Part shown: positions 22,150-33,779 of the stretch, one piece after another
Numbering within the stretch: the first letter of the stretch is position 1
Layout of the letters: each line of letters opens with the position of its first letter
NCBI GenBank assembly: GCA_009599575.1
Contig: VWND01000073.1
Location: forward strand, 372,001-436,000
Reading direction: 5' to 3'
Origin: Blumeriella jaapii
Lineage: Eukaryota > Ascomycota > Leotiomycetes > Helotiales > Drepanopezizaceae
DNA: 64,000 nt
Notes under the pieces: model-generated
Database searches by the model: none
What the model saw: only the letters and a program-made list of their open reading frames with translations
Told to the model about the DNA's origin: nothing
Position numbers and translations under genes: made by a program

Positions 22150-23150
22150 TCACAACTTAGCCTTATCATCCCCATCGCCCATACTGGACATCCCCCCCTG
22201 CGCCCACACACTACCCCCATCAACCGTAATCACCGCTCCGTTGATATGCGAGCTTGCCCGCGAAGACAAGAACACCACCAAGCCCGCAATATCCTCCGGC
22301 TTTCCCAGTCTCTTATTCGGGCTGCTAGCCGCCAATGCCTCCTCGCCGCCCGACAAGCCAATGAGCCCGCTTGCCATCTTGCTTGGAAAGAAGCCGGGGG
22401 CGATGGCGTTGACGAGGATGTGTCGCGGTCCCAGGGCGACCGCCAGATTCTTGGCAAGATGGATGGCAGCAGCTTTGGAGGCGGAATAGCCAAAGGTGGC
22501 TTGCTTGCCCATCGTCCCAATCCCGATGCCAGCTACGGAGGCGGTGATGATGACGCGAGACGGGTCTGAAATCGAGGCTTTCTTCTGCAACAGCGGTGCG
22601 AATCTACCTCTCGTCAGCTTCTTTGCTAATTTATTTGGTTTCGCTCTACTATAGGGTCTCCTGTCCTTACAGCCTAATAGTATTAAACACGCTCTTGACG
22701 TTCAAATCCATCACCTTCCCAAACGCGGAGTCGGGGTGCGTATCAAACGCCTCCCCCCACGTCGCGCCCGCGTTTGCAAACAGAATGTCGACGTGGTCGG
22801 TAGTCTCTCGCACCTGCTTGAGCAGATGCTCTACGCCTTCGAACTTGGCGATGTCGGCGGGGACGGAGATGGCTTTTGCGCCGGGAGCGAGGTTGGGGAG
22901 GGCGTTGAGGGCTTTCACGGCGGATTCGCAGGCCGAGGCTTTTCTGGATGTGATGTAGACCTTTGAGGCGCCGGCTTGAAGGAAGCTGGGCTCAAGGTTA
23001 GAGGGGACATACCAAAGAAGAGAAGGGAGAGAGGAACCCAGAAGCTGCGTGCAAGCCTAAGCCGCGGGATCCTCCTGTTACGACAACGACTCTTCCCTTC
23101 AAGGAGAAGATGTTGGGGAAGTCTTGGAGCTCGGTCTCACGTCTGGACAT
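22150..23150 (-). CDS. Short-chain dehydrogenase/reductase
   Basis: A classical SDR of 293 residues in three exons (23150-23038, 22985-22671, 22603-22150). Motifs are the cofactor-binding VVVTGGSRGLGLHAASGFLQ (TGxxxGxG), FANAGA (NAG), the catalytic Ser in IITASVAGIG, YSASKAAAIHLAK (YxxxK), and the C-terminal PGF and VITVDGG. SRK after the second strand suggests NADP(H). It resembles 3-oxoacyl-ACP-reductase-like or gluconate-5-dehydrogenase-like members; the substrate cannot be told. The start MSRRETELQDFPNIFSLKGR is preceded by stop-rich sequence. Intron 1 has an unusual GTTCCT donor but gives an unbroken SDR core. Neighbouring genes encode other small-molecule enzymes. Confidence 0.9.
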
Positions 23151-23508
23151 TTTCGAAGTCGTAATTGATGTTTGCGAGTGTGAGTCGGTACACGTTTGTA
23201 TCCTTACCGAAATGGCGAGCAAATAGCGTAGAGTAGTCACTAGTTGGATATATGTATAGATGTAAAAGGGGTTTGGTAGATGTTCCGAAGAGAGTGGGAT
23301 ACAGCATGTACTGTACTGTAGGTAAGTTGTCTACACATTTGGGTCGATTGTTGACGCGGGGTGCCAAGTCAGCCTATCGCACCGAGGTTGTTTCAAGACT
23401 TATCGGAAGGATCAGAACTCGGGAGAAAGTCGGCCTCAGCTTTTCCAGCAAAAGATTGAATCATCTAGTTTTCTTCCGCCTTCTTGTTCGTCGGATATCT
23501 ATCAATGC
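23151..23508. other. SDR promoter region and 3' flank of the flavin-reductase-like gene
   Basis: A 358-bp gap. It contains the presumed SDR promoter with a short GTACTGTACTGTAGG patch at 23307-23321. No gene is seen. Confidence 0.45.
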
Positions 23509-24583
23509 TCACTGGCCATCAACCTTTGGCTTCACAAGCTTCTTTGCTTCCTCGTTCTTCGCAACAGTGGCCTCGTAATCAGGCCGTGGGATCTCCACAC
23601 CGTCTATCGTTCGGCCATACGTGATCCCCCCCATCCTGCTGACGGCTTTCATGACCTGTGGGTTGTTAGCGGCTAGAGTAGCTGGAGTTTGAACCCGCAG
23701 GGCTTACATTGGGATCAATCAGGTTCTTGTCCTTGTTGAGAGCATCTTCCCGAACCCAAAATCGGGTACCCTCAATGACGGCCAAGACGCCGGTCTTCTT
23801 GCCAGGAGTCGACTTGCTCTCATACTCCTTCGTGAAGTCCAGCTTCCCCTCGATAGCAAAGACTGCCTCTTTGACTCGGCTCGCCTTCACGGTGGAGGAT
23901 GCCGCAGGCGTCAATCCACTGAGTGACCACTCGCTCTCTCCGTAGGGGGTGTTGACACTGCACGCGTTGGCTGCTTCGATGAAGTGTTCCGAGATCATAT
24001 TGATCACACACTCGCCCGTCTCCGACAGGTTCTTCAGCGAGTCCTTCGCGTTGTCGAACCCTCCCGCAAATCCCACGGTAAACAGCGGCGGGTCATGATT
24101 GATGACGGAAAAGTAGCTGAAGGGCGCCAAGTTCGTACTGCTCCCATCCTTCGACGTCGTGCTGAGGAAGCCAATCGGCCGAGGGATGATGCCTGAAATC
24201 AGAAGCTTGTAGTTGAAGCTGGCTGGTCGTCCCTCTCCGTAGGGGTCAATCTCGACATGCGGGATCTTCAAGGACTCTCCTCCGTCGTTCGCGCCATCGC
24301 CGTATTTCCAGTCGGGCTTCACCGTCCGCGTCACATTCCAGGCAGCGGAGGGATCCCAGGGCCGACGCTCGCTCTCGACTTTCTTGAAGTCCGGGTGTGG
24401 ATTGCGCTTGATTTCCTTCTCGGCGTCTGCTCTCGTCTGAGTGGACATTTTGGATGTGGATGTGAATGTGAATGTGAATGTGGATGGGGATGGGGATGGG
24501 GATGGGGATGTTGGTATTGACACGGTGAAGTTGCGAATGGATCTGGTAGCAACGAGGGACTTTATAGGCTTTCTAATCATCAT
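23509..24583 (-). CDS. Flavin reductase-like domain protein (FMN-binding split barrel)
   Basis: Two exons (24583-23708 and 23655-23509, 52-nt intron) give 340 residues from the first ATG or 295 from MSTQTRADAEKEIKRN at 24448. The split-barrel core runs from FNYKLLISGIIPRPIGFLST through NLAPFSYFSVINHDPPLFTV to GECVINMISEHFIEAANACS, the pattern of fungal flavin reductase-like proteins that bind FMN. The extra N terminus (MMIRKPIKSLVATRSIRNFT) is basic without acidic residues and looks like a mitochondrial presequence, so both starts may be used. It is followed by SPSPSPSP and TFTFTFT repeats encoded by a 6-bp microsatellite. The physiological substrate is unknown. The gene is divergent from the hydrolase gene. 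Confidence 0.88.
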
Positions 24584-24970
24584 GAAGTAAATGGGTATAT
24601 TACAGTACTTTACAGCACTTTACAGTAATGTCCATCGATCCCGCTTAATACTATTGCCGGCTTGATTCCGTCCTCAGTCGGGGCTTCGCGGATCGACCCC
24701 GCAATCCAGTCGAGTCTTCTGGTGGTTGGGCGGGACGATAACGATAAGGACAACTTGGAGGGGGCGAGGCCGCGGACGAGGCCGAGGACGAGGCCGAGGC
24801 GCTTATCCGGCAACACACCTGCATTCTGCTTCACCCATGACATGGAACTGTCTCGGCACCGCGATCGCTCAACGAAGTATCTGCACAATACAGTCCATGA
24901 CATGGCCTAGGCGTCTTCTGCTTCTCCAAATCCGCCCCACCGAGAAACCGAGAAACCGTACACATCATTC
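24584..24970. promoter_or_regulatory. Divergent promoter between the flavin-reductase-like and hydrolase genes
   Basis: A 387-bp shared upstream region. Notable are TACAGTACTTTACAGCACTTTACAG at 24601-24626 and imperfect GAGGCCGCGGAC/GAGGCCGAGGAC 12-bp repeats at 24765-24800. If the short 24448 start of the reductase is used, the region is 522 bp. Co-regulation of the pair is possible but unproven. Confidence 0.45.
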
Positions 24971-26245
24971 ATGGCTCGCGTGCAGACGTTCAAGCTGGGA
25001 GACTGGAAACTCCAGTCGGGTCAGAGCATTCCAGATGCGGAGCTGGCTTTCAAGACCTTTGGTGATCCCAAATCACCCGCTATTATCTATCCGTCGTGGT
25101 TTTCCGGATGTGAGAGCCTTCGCTCGAGAAAGAACTGGCTCGAGCTAATGTACCAAAGCCATCGCCGACAACGAGTGGCTCGTTGGCGAAGACCATATGC
25201 TGAACCCCAAGAAGTATTTCATTGTGATAACGGCTCTGTTCGGAAATGGGCAATCGACTTCTCCGTCCAACTCCAACATCCGGCCTTTCCCTAAGGTGAC
25301 ATTCTTCGACAATGTGAGGGCCCAACACTCTCTCGTCACCGAGCACCTGGGGATCAAACATGCTCGTGCTGTCCTCGGATGGTCTATGGGCGCGGGGCAA
25401 ACGTACCAATGGGCTACCAGCTACCCGGACTTTATGGATATCGTAGTGCCATTCTGCGGCTCTGCCAGAACCTCTCTTCACAACCAGGTTTTTCTCGAAG
25501 GCGTGAAATCCGCCTTGCTTTCCGCGAAGAAACACTCCTCGGCTGGTTCTTGCGAAGATGGGGTCCTGCCGAAAGGAGAAGAATACCGCACCTGGACGGC
25601 GCAAGAGAGGGAGGTGGGGTTGAAGGCTTTCGGTAGAGTGTATGCTGGCTGGGGATTCAGTCAAGCTTTCTACCGGCAAAAGCTTTACGAAACGGTCCTT
25701 GGCTTCAAGGACCTCGAAGATTTCATGAAGAACTTCTGGGAGAAGTGGGCTTTGTCTAAGGGTGTGTGCTGCGAGCTTCGGCAGAGCCTACACAAGCGGG
25801 CTGACATCCAATAGATCCGGAAAACCTGCTAGTGATGCTGTACACATGGCAATCTGGCGATGTTTCGAACCAAGAGCCGTACAATGGAGATTTCAGGGCT
25901 GCGATGCAAGCCATCAAAGCAAAGACACTCGTGCTTCCTGGGGAAACCGATTTATATTTCCCGTACGTCATAACCCTCATGAGAAAAGGCCTGAGCTGAC
26001 AAGTTTCTAGACCCGAGGACTCCAAAATCGAAGTGGCAAACATGAAGGATGGTGTGGGGGTTATGATACCCTTCCCCAGCATTTGGGGACATTGGGCAGG
26101 TGGACCCGGGGACTCTAAGGAGGACGTGAAGTGGCTCGATGAGAAGTTGCGGCAAGTCGGTTTGGGCGACAGTGAGGATGAAGTCGAGTGGCTGACGGAG
26201 ATTTTTCGGACCAGCACCACCTTCCCTGGACATGTATCTGCGTGA
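24971..26245 (+). CDS. Alpha/beta hydrolase of the homoserine acetyltransferase-like family
   Basis: Four exons (24971-25109, 25159-25761, 25815-25962, 26011-26245) give 374 residues. The fold matches fungal homoserine O-acetyltransferase-like hydrolases (MekB group): DAELAFKTFGDP, YPSWFSG, PFPKVTFFDNVRAQHSLVTE, nucleophile elbow VLGWSMGAGQTYQW (Ser near residue 122), acid in VLPGETDLYFPPED, and base His in SIWGHWAGGP. It could be an esterase or acyltransferase; conserved acetyl-acceptor features were not verifiable, so no substrate is assigned. Each junction restores a conserved stretch, for example GSIADNEWLVGEDHMLNP after intron 1. Confidence 0.9.
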
Positions 26246-26660
26246 ATCTCGCAAACGCCCCTATGTCGAGATACATGGTGACTAGTAAGACATGTTTTTG
26301 TGGTCCCGTCGGCCTTGATGCTGCTTGTGACTGTAATTGAGATCACTCACGAAGGCGGAGGCACAGAGAAAGAATTCCGGGCAATTTGGAAGATGGGTTC
26401 CGAATAGCAAAGAGGAATGACTAAAACTGATGGTCACGTTGGTTATGTCGGTAAAGATCAAATGCCACTTTTATCAGCCGCACGAAAATACTTCTAAGTT
26501 GCTATCAACTCAGTGCTCCAGCATCTTGCCTGATGAGATGGGCCGTCATCACGTGTCGTCGCAAAGACCACAGAGGTGTTGCGATAAATGTCTGCATCAA
26601 TGCAACGACCGTACAGTATCTCATCACCTTCCCACCCACATCTTCCAAACACTAGTCAAT
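26246..26660. other. Intergenic between the hydrolase and PAC4 genes
   Basis: A 415-bp gap holding the hydrolase 3' flank and the promoter and leader of the proteasome chaperone gene. No further feature was recognised. Confidence 0.4.
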
Positions 26661-27158
26661 ATGGCCTCTCACTCGGAAAACATGACGGGCCGCTCTCCCC
26701 GGCCCCTTCAACTCTCGTTTCCTCTCCCAAAAGCTCCTGGCACGAGCATACACCTTCAGCTTACCATCTTGGCAAGCTCAATCCTCCTCTTCCTCACGAC
26801 TACGATGACTGGAGACTCGACAACAACCGTGCCACTGGGATCATTTGTCTACGCACTTCCTGATGTGGGTATACACATCAAACATTCTGATTTGCAACCC
26901 ATCCGCTAAAACATATCGCAGAGATTGAACCCTGGCCAAGCCCTCTCAACCCCTCTCTACACTTACGAATCCTCGTTGGAGTTCACCACACGTCTTGCCA
27001 AGGTCCTTGCTCGCAAAACCATGAAGGGTGTCTATGTCGGGAATTCCATCAGCTTTGTCAGCGCTGGTATGGGTGGAACGGTCGAGGAAGAAATGGAAGG
27101 ATTTAAGAAAGTCGTGGATGTTGTGATGGAGGAGGTCCAAAAAAGTGATAGAGACTGA
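26661..27158 (+). CDS. Proteasome assembly chaperone 4 homologue (PAC4/Poc4-like)
   Basis: A small protein of 146 residues in two exons (26661-26864 and 26922-27158, 57-nt intron). It matches the fungal PAC4 family: beta strands LQLSFPLPKAPGTSIHLQLT, ILLFLTTTMTGDSTTTVPLG, SFVYALPDRLNPGQALSTPL, then ARKTMKGVYVGNSISF and the acidic helix GTVEEEMEGFKKVVDVVMEE. PAC3-PAC4 dimers help assemble the alpha ring of the 20S proteasome. The intron falls in ALPD|RLNP and removes an in-frame stop. The family assignment is from memory of motifs, but length and strand order fit. Confidence 0.82.
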
Positions 27159-28839
27159 ATGAGTTATTCTCGATCTGGCATTCAGGGGCTGCCTCTTGTG
27201 GCAACGAGTCGAAGAGCTTACCTCACTAAGCAAGCTTAGTTCATGATCCGCACCCGGATCGGCATGAGAGTATATGGTGACGCCATCAGCTGCATGGAAA
27301 ACTCCGCTCGGATTTTGAGGCTCTGGGTGTAGAAAGGCTTCTCGCATATGCCGGTTCTTCATGGGATTGCTGCCGCGCCAAAATGAATCTCAACAGCTGG
27401 TGGCCCAGGGCACGTCAGGTCACACACACCCATTTCGGCTCTGGTATCACAATCTCAATCTCATTTTGTGTCACTTGGGCTGCGCGTCAGTATGAAATTC
27501 TACCGAGGAAGATCAGCCTGCTGCTGTACCCAGTGCAACGACGGAGGGGAAGAGATCTGCTTGGGTACACGGCAGCAAAACAGTCAAAGCTTCGAGGTCG
27601 CTTTCGGATCATGCGGTAATGATTCAGAGGATATCGGCCACCTCGATGACCTCTGGGGAAATTGCCAGTCATGGGGGCCATTTCCCGTCCCCGCGAGGCT
27701 TTTGCTGGCGGAGCTCTGCGATATCTGATAGTTGCACAACCTCATGCCGTGTCATGCTTTGGAACCGGAAATCAGTCAGTACAGTACGCAACAGGAAGAG
27801 AGTGTTGATCTGCAAATGTCCAATCTGAAAGCCGTCGAAGAGCGAGCTGCTTGCAACTTGGCTGGTAGCCGCGCTGACTACGACAAAGAGACAATCTTGC
27901 TTTGAACGCTGACCTGCTGTTCAGCTGCTACCATAACCCAAGGTAGCGGAACTTAGATTTATTGACAAAACAAAAGAGAATACACGCATTGTTCCGAGCT
28001 GTTTGCCGTCTTCTAAGGATTGGAGGGGTCGGTGTCGAATTTGGAAGCGTCTTACAGTATGACACCCACTTACATCCAGGTTGCTCAAGTGTCTTAGATT
28101 CTTATCTCTAAACAAGTTCGGAAACGGTAGACTCCAAATCATGAGTGAAGAGATCGCAAATGAGTGAAGAGATCGCAAATGAGAACATGCTACCTGGCTT
28201 TTCCTGCTTTGGGCATAAAGAGAATGCGCTACAGTAAAATGCGCTTCCGATAAAATCCTAACGACAGAACTTTGCCCCACCAAACAAGCGTCTCATGCGG
28301 AGTCCGGCGCAACGTCTAGTCTCCCCACGATTCACTTTTCGAACTGTCGCGTTTCTATTCGAACTGTCAAAGCGACGACAAATTCACCAGAAGACACATC
28401 AGCGTCAAACTTAGTGTGCGGTGATCTGCCAACTCGATTATTTCGATCTTGTCGCCCTGGGTCGGCAAGCCACAGCAAACAACCCCACGTCTACCGTACC
28501 CACCACACCACTTCGATCCTCTCTTACCACACAACATTCGACACATTCCTTCTCAACAGCGGATTCACAACCTTTCCGATTCCCGTAAGTCCTGCCCTGC
28601 TCGATCTGCGAGTTTGAAACACCCAGAGTTCGCAGTGGTGAGACCTCGGATCCGGCCTGCGCTGACCACTTCGCTTTCCCCAGATGTTCACCTGCGAAGT
28701 CTGATGTCCCACAAGTAAAGGGCAGTTTGTGCGACCTACAAGGCCATATCCATACCTCAACAGCGTACCTGCATATCTAGATCTCCCCGAACTACCACAG
28801 AAGCCTTGTCGATAGCGCCTCGAGAGCCAGACAGCGATC
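27159..28839. other. Intergenic before KAP104
   Basis: About 1.7 kb with no supported gene. There is a perfect short tandem duplication (ATGAGTGAAGAGATCGCAA, twice, 28141-28179) and a repeated TTCGAACTGTC near 28337-28369. The last 400 bp are rich in CACC/ACCACAC, suggesting the KAP104 promoter and leader. Confidence 0.45.
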
Positions 28840-31804
28840 ATGGCCTGGCAACCGCAGGAGGAGCCATTGAGGCAACTCTCGGGATGCCTGAAAGACTCTC
28901 TGAGTGGACACAACAAAACTGCCCAGAAGCAAGCCGAGATTGTAAGTGGGAACATCTTGAAATCGGGCGGGTAGCCCTATGTACCCAGAGGATGAATACT
29001 GACGCTGTGACTTCTGTGCAGATGCTCGCTCAAGCAAAATCCTCCCCCGATCTCAACAACTACCTTACCTACCTGTTTTCAAGCTCTCAGGCCCCTCCTG
29101 GTCTGACCTACAGCCCAGAGGAATACCATGCTGTACGATCTGCCGCAGCTGTTATGCTGAAGAACAACATCAGAACAGGTTACAAGGCCATACCCGAGGA
29201 AAGTCTCGCGCTCGTTCGCCAGTCAGTACCGCTGGCTCTTCAAGACAAAAACCCGTCCATTCGAAGCTATGCTGGAAATGTCATCACAGAGATCGTCAGT
29301 AGGGGTGGGATCCTGGGCTGGCCACAATTACTACCAGAATTGCTGGCTTTAATTGGCAACGATAGCGGAAATGTCGGTACCGATGCGCAAGAAGGTGCAA
29401 TGGCTGCTTTGGCAAAAGTCTGCGAAGATAACAAGAAAATCCTGGACAAGGAATATGGTGGACAACGACCCCTAGCGTTCATCATCCCGAAACTGATCTC
29501 CTTTACGACCAACGAGAAGCCCAAGATTCGGTCATTGGCTCTTGGAAGCATCAACGTTTTCATTCCCCAAAAACCTCAGGCTCTCCTAGTCTCCCTAGAC
29601 ACCCTGTTGAATTGCCTCTTCCAACTTGCAAACGACCCATCTTCGGACGTGCGTCGGCAGGTGTGCCGTGCCTTTGTTCAAATTGTGGAAATTCGTCCTG
29701 ACAAGATCCTGCCACACATCGAAGGTTTGGTGGAGTACATCATCACTCAGCAACGAAAGATCGAGGATGAAGAGCTCGCTTGTGACGCGGCGGAATTTTG
29801 GCTGACGGTGGGAGAGCACGGCGAACTCTGGAAGTCACTGGCTCCTTACCTTCACAAGATCATCCCTGTTCTCCTGGAAAGTATGGTCTACAGCGAAGAA
29901 GATATTGCCATGCTAGAAGGTGGAGGAAACGATGCTGACGATGACGATCGCGCTGAGGACATCAAGCCCAAGTTTGCCAAGAACAAGAGTGCCAGAACCC
30001 TTGCCAATGGAGAACAGGACGACGCAACTGCTCAGAACGGCGCCTACCAGAAATTGAATGGTATGGATGATGACCTGAGCGATGGGGAGATTGAGGAGAT
30101 TGATGAGGAGGACGATGACGCCAATCCAGAAGATCGATGGAATCTGCGGAAATGCTCTGCCGCCGCTCTGGACGTCTTTGCAACAGATTTCAAAGGACCA
30201 GTGTGAGACTATTTTGCCGTATTTGATGACGAATCTCAAGCACGAAGAATGGCCATCACGGGAGGCAGCCGTACTCGCTCTGGGAGCCGTTGCAGAGGGC
30301 TGCATCGAGGTCGTAACTCCCCATCTTCCAGACCTCGTCCCATACCTAATCTCTTTGCTCAATGATCCGGAACCTCTTGTTCGACAAATCACCTGCTGGA
30401 CTCTTGGTCGATATTCCGCCTGGGGGGCAGGTCTCGGCACTCCAGCCTTGCGAGCACAATTCTTCGAGCCGATGATGGAAGGCATTCTCACCAAAATGCT
30501 AGACAACAATAAGCGCGTTCAGGAGGCTGGCGCCTCCGCGTTCGCACATCTGGAGGAGAAGGCAGGCGCCAGCATCACTCCCTACTGCGAGCCAATCATC
30601 CGACAATTCGTCCGGTGTTTTGAGAAGTACAAGGACCGCAACATGTTCATTCTCTACGACTGCGTTCAGACCTTGGCTGAGCATGTGGGCCATGGGCTCG
30701 CTCAACCCGAATTAATAGACATACTCATGCCAGCCCTGATTCACCGATGGAACAATGTGTCTGACCAGTCACGAGAGCTCTTCCCACTCCTCGAGTGCCT
30801 CTCCTACGTGGCGAGCGCGCTCGCCGATGCGTTTGCGCCCTTCGCTCAACCTGTCTTTTCCAGATGCATACAAATCATCCATCAAAACCTGCAAGAGTAC
30901 CTGGCATCTGTCCGCAACCCAATCTTGGACGCTCCGGACAAGGACTTTCTCGTAACGAGCCTAGACCTTTTAAGCGCCATCATTCAGGCACTCGACGAGA
31001 AACAATCTTCTGAGCTCGTATCCAGCTCGCAGCCACGCCTGTTCGAACTACTCCAATTCTGTATGGAGGATCCAGAAAACGATGTCCGTCAATCATCATA
31101 CGCTTTGCTCGGGGATTGCGCCAAGTACGTCTTCCGACAGCTAGAACCGTTCCTTAGCGCATTGCTTCCGCAGTTGATTTCGCAACTCGACCTCGACGCA
31201 ATACTTGAATCGCAGATCGAGACCGGTTTTAGTGTTATCAATAATGCATGTTGGTCTGTTGGCGAAATCGCGATTCAGTATGGCAAAGGACTGGAACCAC
31301 ACGTTCCCCAACTTCTGGAACGACTACTTTCGATTCTGAGCAATCCAGAGGTTCCTAAATCCGTCTCTGAGAATGCAGCAATCGCTCTCGGTCGCATTGG
31401 TTTGGAAAATGCGACGATCATGGCACCCCATCTGGCCACTTTCTCGGAGCAATTCCTCACGTGTATCGCCACTGTCGATTTTACTCTGGAAAAGGCTACC
31501 GCCTTCAAGGGGTTCAGTCTCATCATCTCACGTAACCCGCAAGCCATGGAAAAGGATCTTGGGAGATATTTCACGGCTGTTGCACGATACAAGGTGGACG
31601 AAGCGTTCCGAACTCCGTTGACGTCTGATATGCAACACATCTTCAAACAGGTCCGTCAGTTCCATTGTTGCGTCACTTTGTTCATACTAACAGAACTAGA
31701 TCGTCTCATTGTACAAATCTCTCGTTCCGGATTTCGACAAATTCATCAGTACTCAGATCTCCCCTGGAGATGCCAACATTCTTAAAGTGATCTACCACTT
31801 GTGA
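28840..31804 (+). CDS. KAP104: Karyopherin beta-2/transportin (Kap104), with one frameshift
   Basis: This nuclear import receptor carries cargo with PY-type nuclear localisation signals, such as mRNA-binding proteins. Exons are 28840-28941, 29022-31650 and 31700-31804. The start MAWQPQEEPLRQLSGCLKDS and the end DANILKVIYHL fit the family, giving about 944 residues if one base is corrected. HEAT repeats run throughout. The long acidic loop expected in HEAT 8 is present (about 335-415, DDDLSDGEIEEIDEEDDD), followed by NLRKCSAAALDVFA. At 30201-30206 the frame breaks: GPV is followed by TGA, while +1 continues as ETILPYLMTNLKHEEWPSRE without loss of conserved residues apart from one. No intron can explain it, so it is a sequencing indel or a very recent mutation. 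Confidence 0.93.
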
Positions 31805-32499
31805 ATGACGGTTGAGGCACCGGCTCGGTCTTTTTTTAGGGGAATCGGTAACAATAGGCGCCCTTGCGATGGGTGGGATCGGCACTCTCTTTGCAAGCGA
31901 CCTTTGAGGCCTTTTATCTTGGCTGGACTCATTCTCATTTCACGGTGTGCTAAGCGAAGAGGAAAGGGACATGCATCGCGGTCTGACATCGAGTTCAACA
32001 AATGGAGCGTTGTGAATGAGCAGGCTGCGGTGGCGATTAGATAGGTAGATACAGTGCTATTTTACGGGTAACGAGCGACGAGGCATGAGGAATGATGGAC
32101 TGATCGAGAGTACGGGCAGCGTCTGACGGCAGAGGAGCAGTTCTTTGGCAACGTGGGCAGACAGCTGCAGTTCGGTTCGGTCTTGCTGATGAGGATACCA
32201 TGCAACGGCCGATGGGATGATGGGCATGGACGACGGCATGGATAATGAGCCCCATGACTCGGGATTTTTGCGGTGGATAGCCACATACACACTCACACAC
32301 ACATTTGAGGTAATCAAGTAGGTAGGTAGGTAGGTAGGTAGCTAGCACGCGTCCTCGCGGACGAGACAAAGCCTTTGCATCACACAACAAGCGACGTGCG
32401 ACGTGCGTGGGGATCGAGATTCTCTACATGATATCCTCGTGAAGGCGCTTCTTGACACGGCTTTCTCTCTGTGGGTGGTGAGCTGGATTTGCAATGGTA

Positions 32500-33435
32500 C
32501 AGTCAGTACAGCACGTCAGCAGAATTAGTAAAGCACAGTGAGTACAGCACAGCGAGTAGAGCAAGTGAGTACAGCAAGTCAGCACAGTCAGTACCGTACA
32601 GCTCAGCCAGTACAGTCAGTATAGTCAGTACAATTAGTACAGTTAGTACAGCAAGTCAGCACAGTTAGCACAGTCAGGACAGTTAACACAGCATAGTAAG
32701 TATTGCAAGTCAGCACAGTTAATATAATACAGCAAATCAATACAGCAAATCGGTATAGCAAGTCAGTACAGTTGATACAATCAGTATAGTTTGTACAGTC
32801 AGTACAATCAATACACTCGGTATAGTTAGCACAGTACAGCAAGTCAGCACAGTCAACATAATCGGTACAGTCAGTACAATCGGTACAGTCAGTACAATCA
32901 GTACAGTCAGTACAATCAGGACAGTCAGTACCGCACAGTAAGTACAGCACAGTGAGTACAGCAAGGCAGTACAGTACAGCCAACACAATCAACACAATCA
33001 ACGTACAGTCTAGTCAGTACAGTTAGTACAATCAGTATAATCAATCAGTACAGTCAGTACAGTCAGTATAGTCAGGACAGTCAGTACCGCACAGTAAGTA
33101 CAGGACAGTAAGTACAGGACAGTTAATACAGTTAGTACAACAAGTCAGCACAGTTAGTATAATCAGTATAATCAATACAATACAGTTAGTACAGTTAGTA
33201 CAGTTAGTACAGTTAGTACAGTTAGTACAGTTAGTACAGTTAGTACAGTTAGTACAGTTAGTACAGTTAGTACAGCAAGTCAGCACAGCAAGTCAATACA
33301 GCAAGTCAGCACAGGACAGTCAGTACAGCTAGTCAGCACAGTCAGGACAGTCAGTACAATCAAAACAGTCAGTACAGTCAGTACAGTCAGTACAGTCAGT
33401 ACAGTCAGTACAGTCAGTACAGTCAGTACCGTGCC
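32500..33435. repeat. 9-bp minisatellite CAGTACAGT/CAGTTAGTA
   Basis: Nearly 1 kb of AGTACAGTCAGTAC-like sequence. The most regular blocks are CAGTTAGTA at 33,183-33,268 and CAGTCAGTA at 33,365-33,428. Edges are degenerate (CAGCAAGTCAGCACAGT). Because the unit is 9 bp, frames stay open and read as Thr-Asp-Cys or Thr-Val-Leu repeats on the minus strand. Confidence 0.9.
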
Positions 33436-33779
33436 GTACCGTACCGTACACACAAATCCGAAGCTGAAGTCGGATCCGAGATCGACTCGGCTCGGCACCA
33501 CCTCCTACAGTACAGTACTGTACATACAGTATTCCTCCTCTTCCCATGGACGTCTCCCCGTCCCGGTCCCAGTCCCAGGTTTCAGGAGTCGGGCTTCGGG
33601 CTTCGGGTTTCGGGTTTCGAGTGTCGGGTCTACTGCCTTGTTTACTGCTTGGTTACTTGGTTACGTACTGAGTACCTGTATTGTATTGTCTATTCCGGTC
33701 TGAGCCAGGTAAGTGGGTAGGCGGGCGGGCAGGCGGGCAGGCAGGCAGGTTGGGGAGGAAGTGTACTGTAGTACAGTGC

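Noticed and set aside
30082..31785. Second HEAT-repeat gene starting inside KAP104
   Set aside because: It continues the same protein after a one-base frame change; homology is uninterrupted.
32500..33435. CRISPR-like regular array
   Set aside because: Units are 9 bp without unique spacers, and the genome is eukaryotic.
32603..33501. Cys-rich repeat proteins (Thr-Asp-Cys)n
   Set aside because: Produced by the 9-bp minisatellite; no signal peptide, no conserved flanks, and several overlapping frames are equally open.
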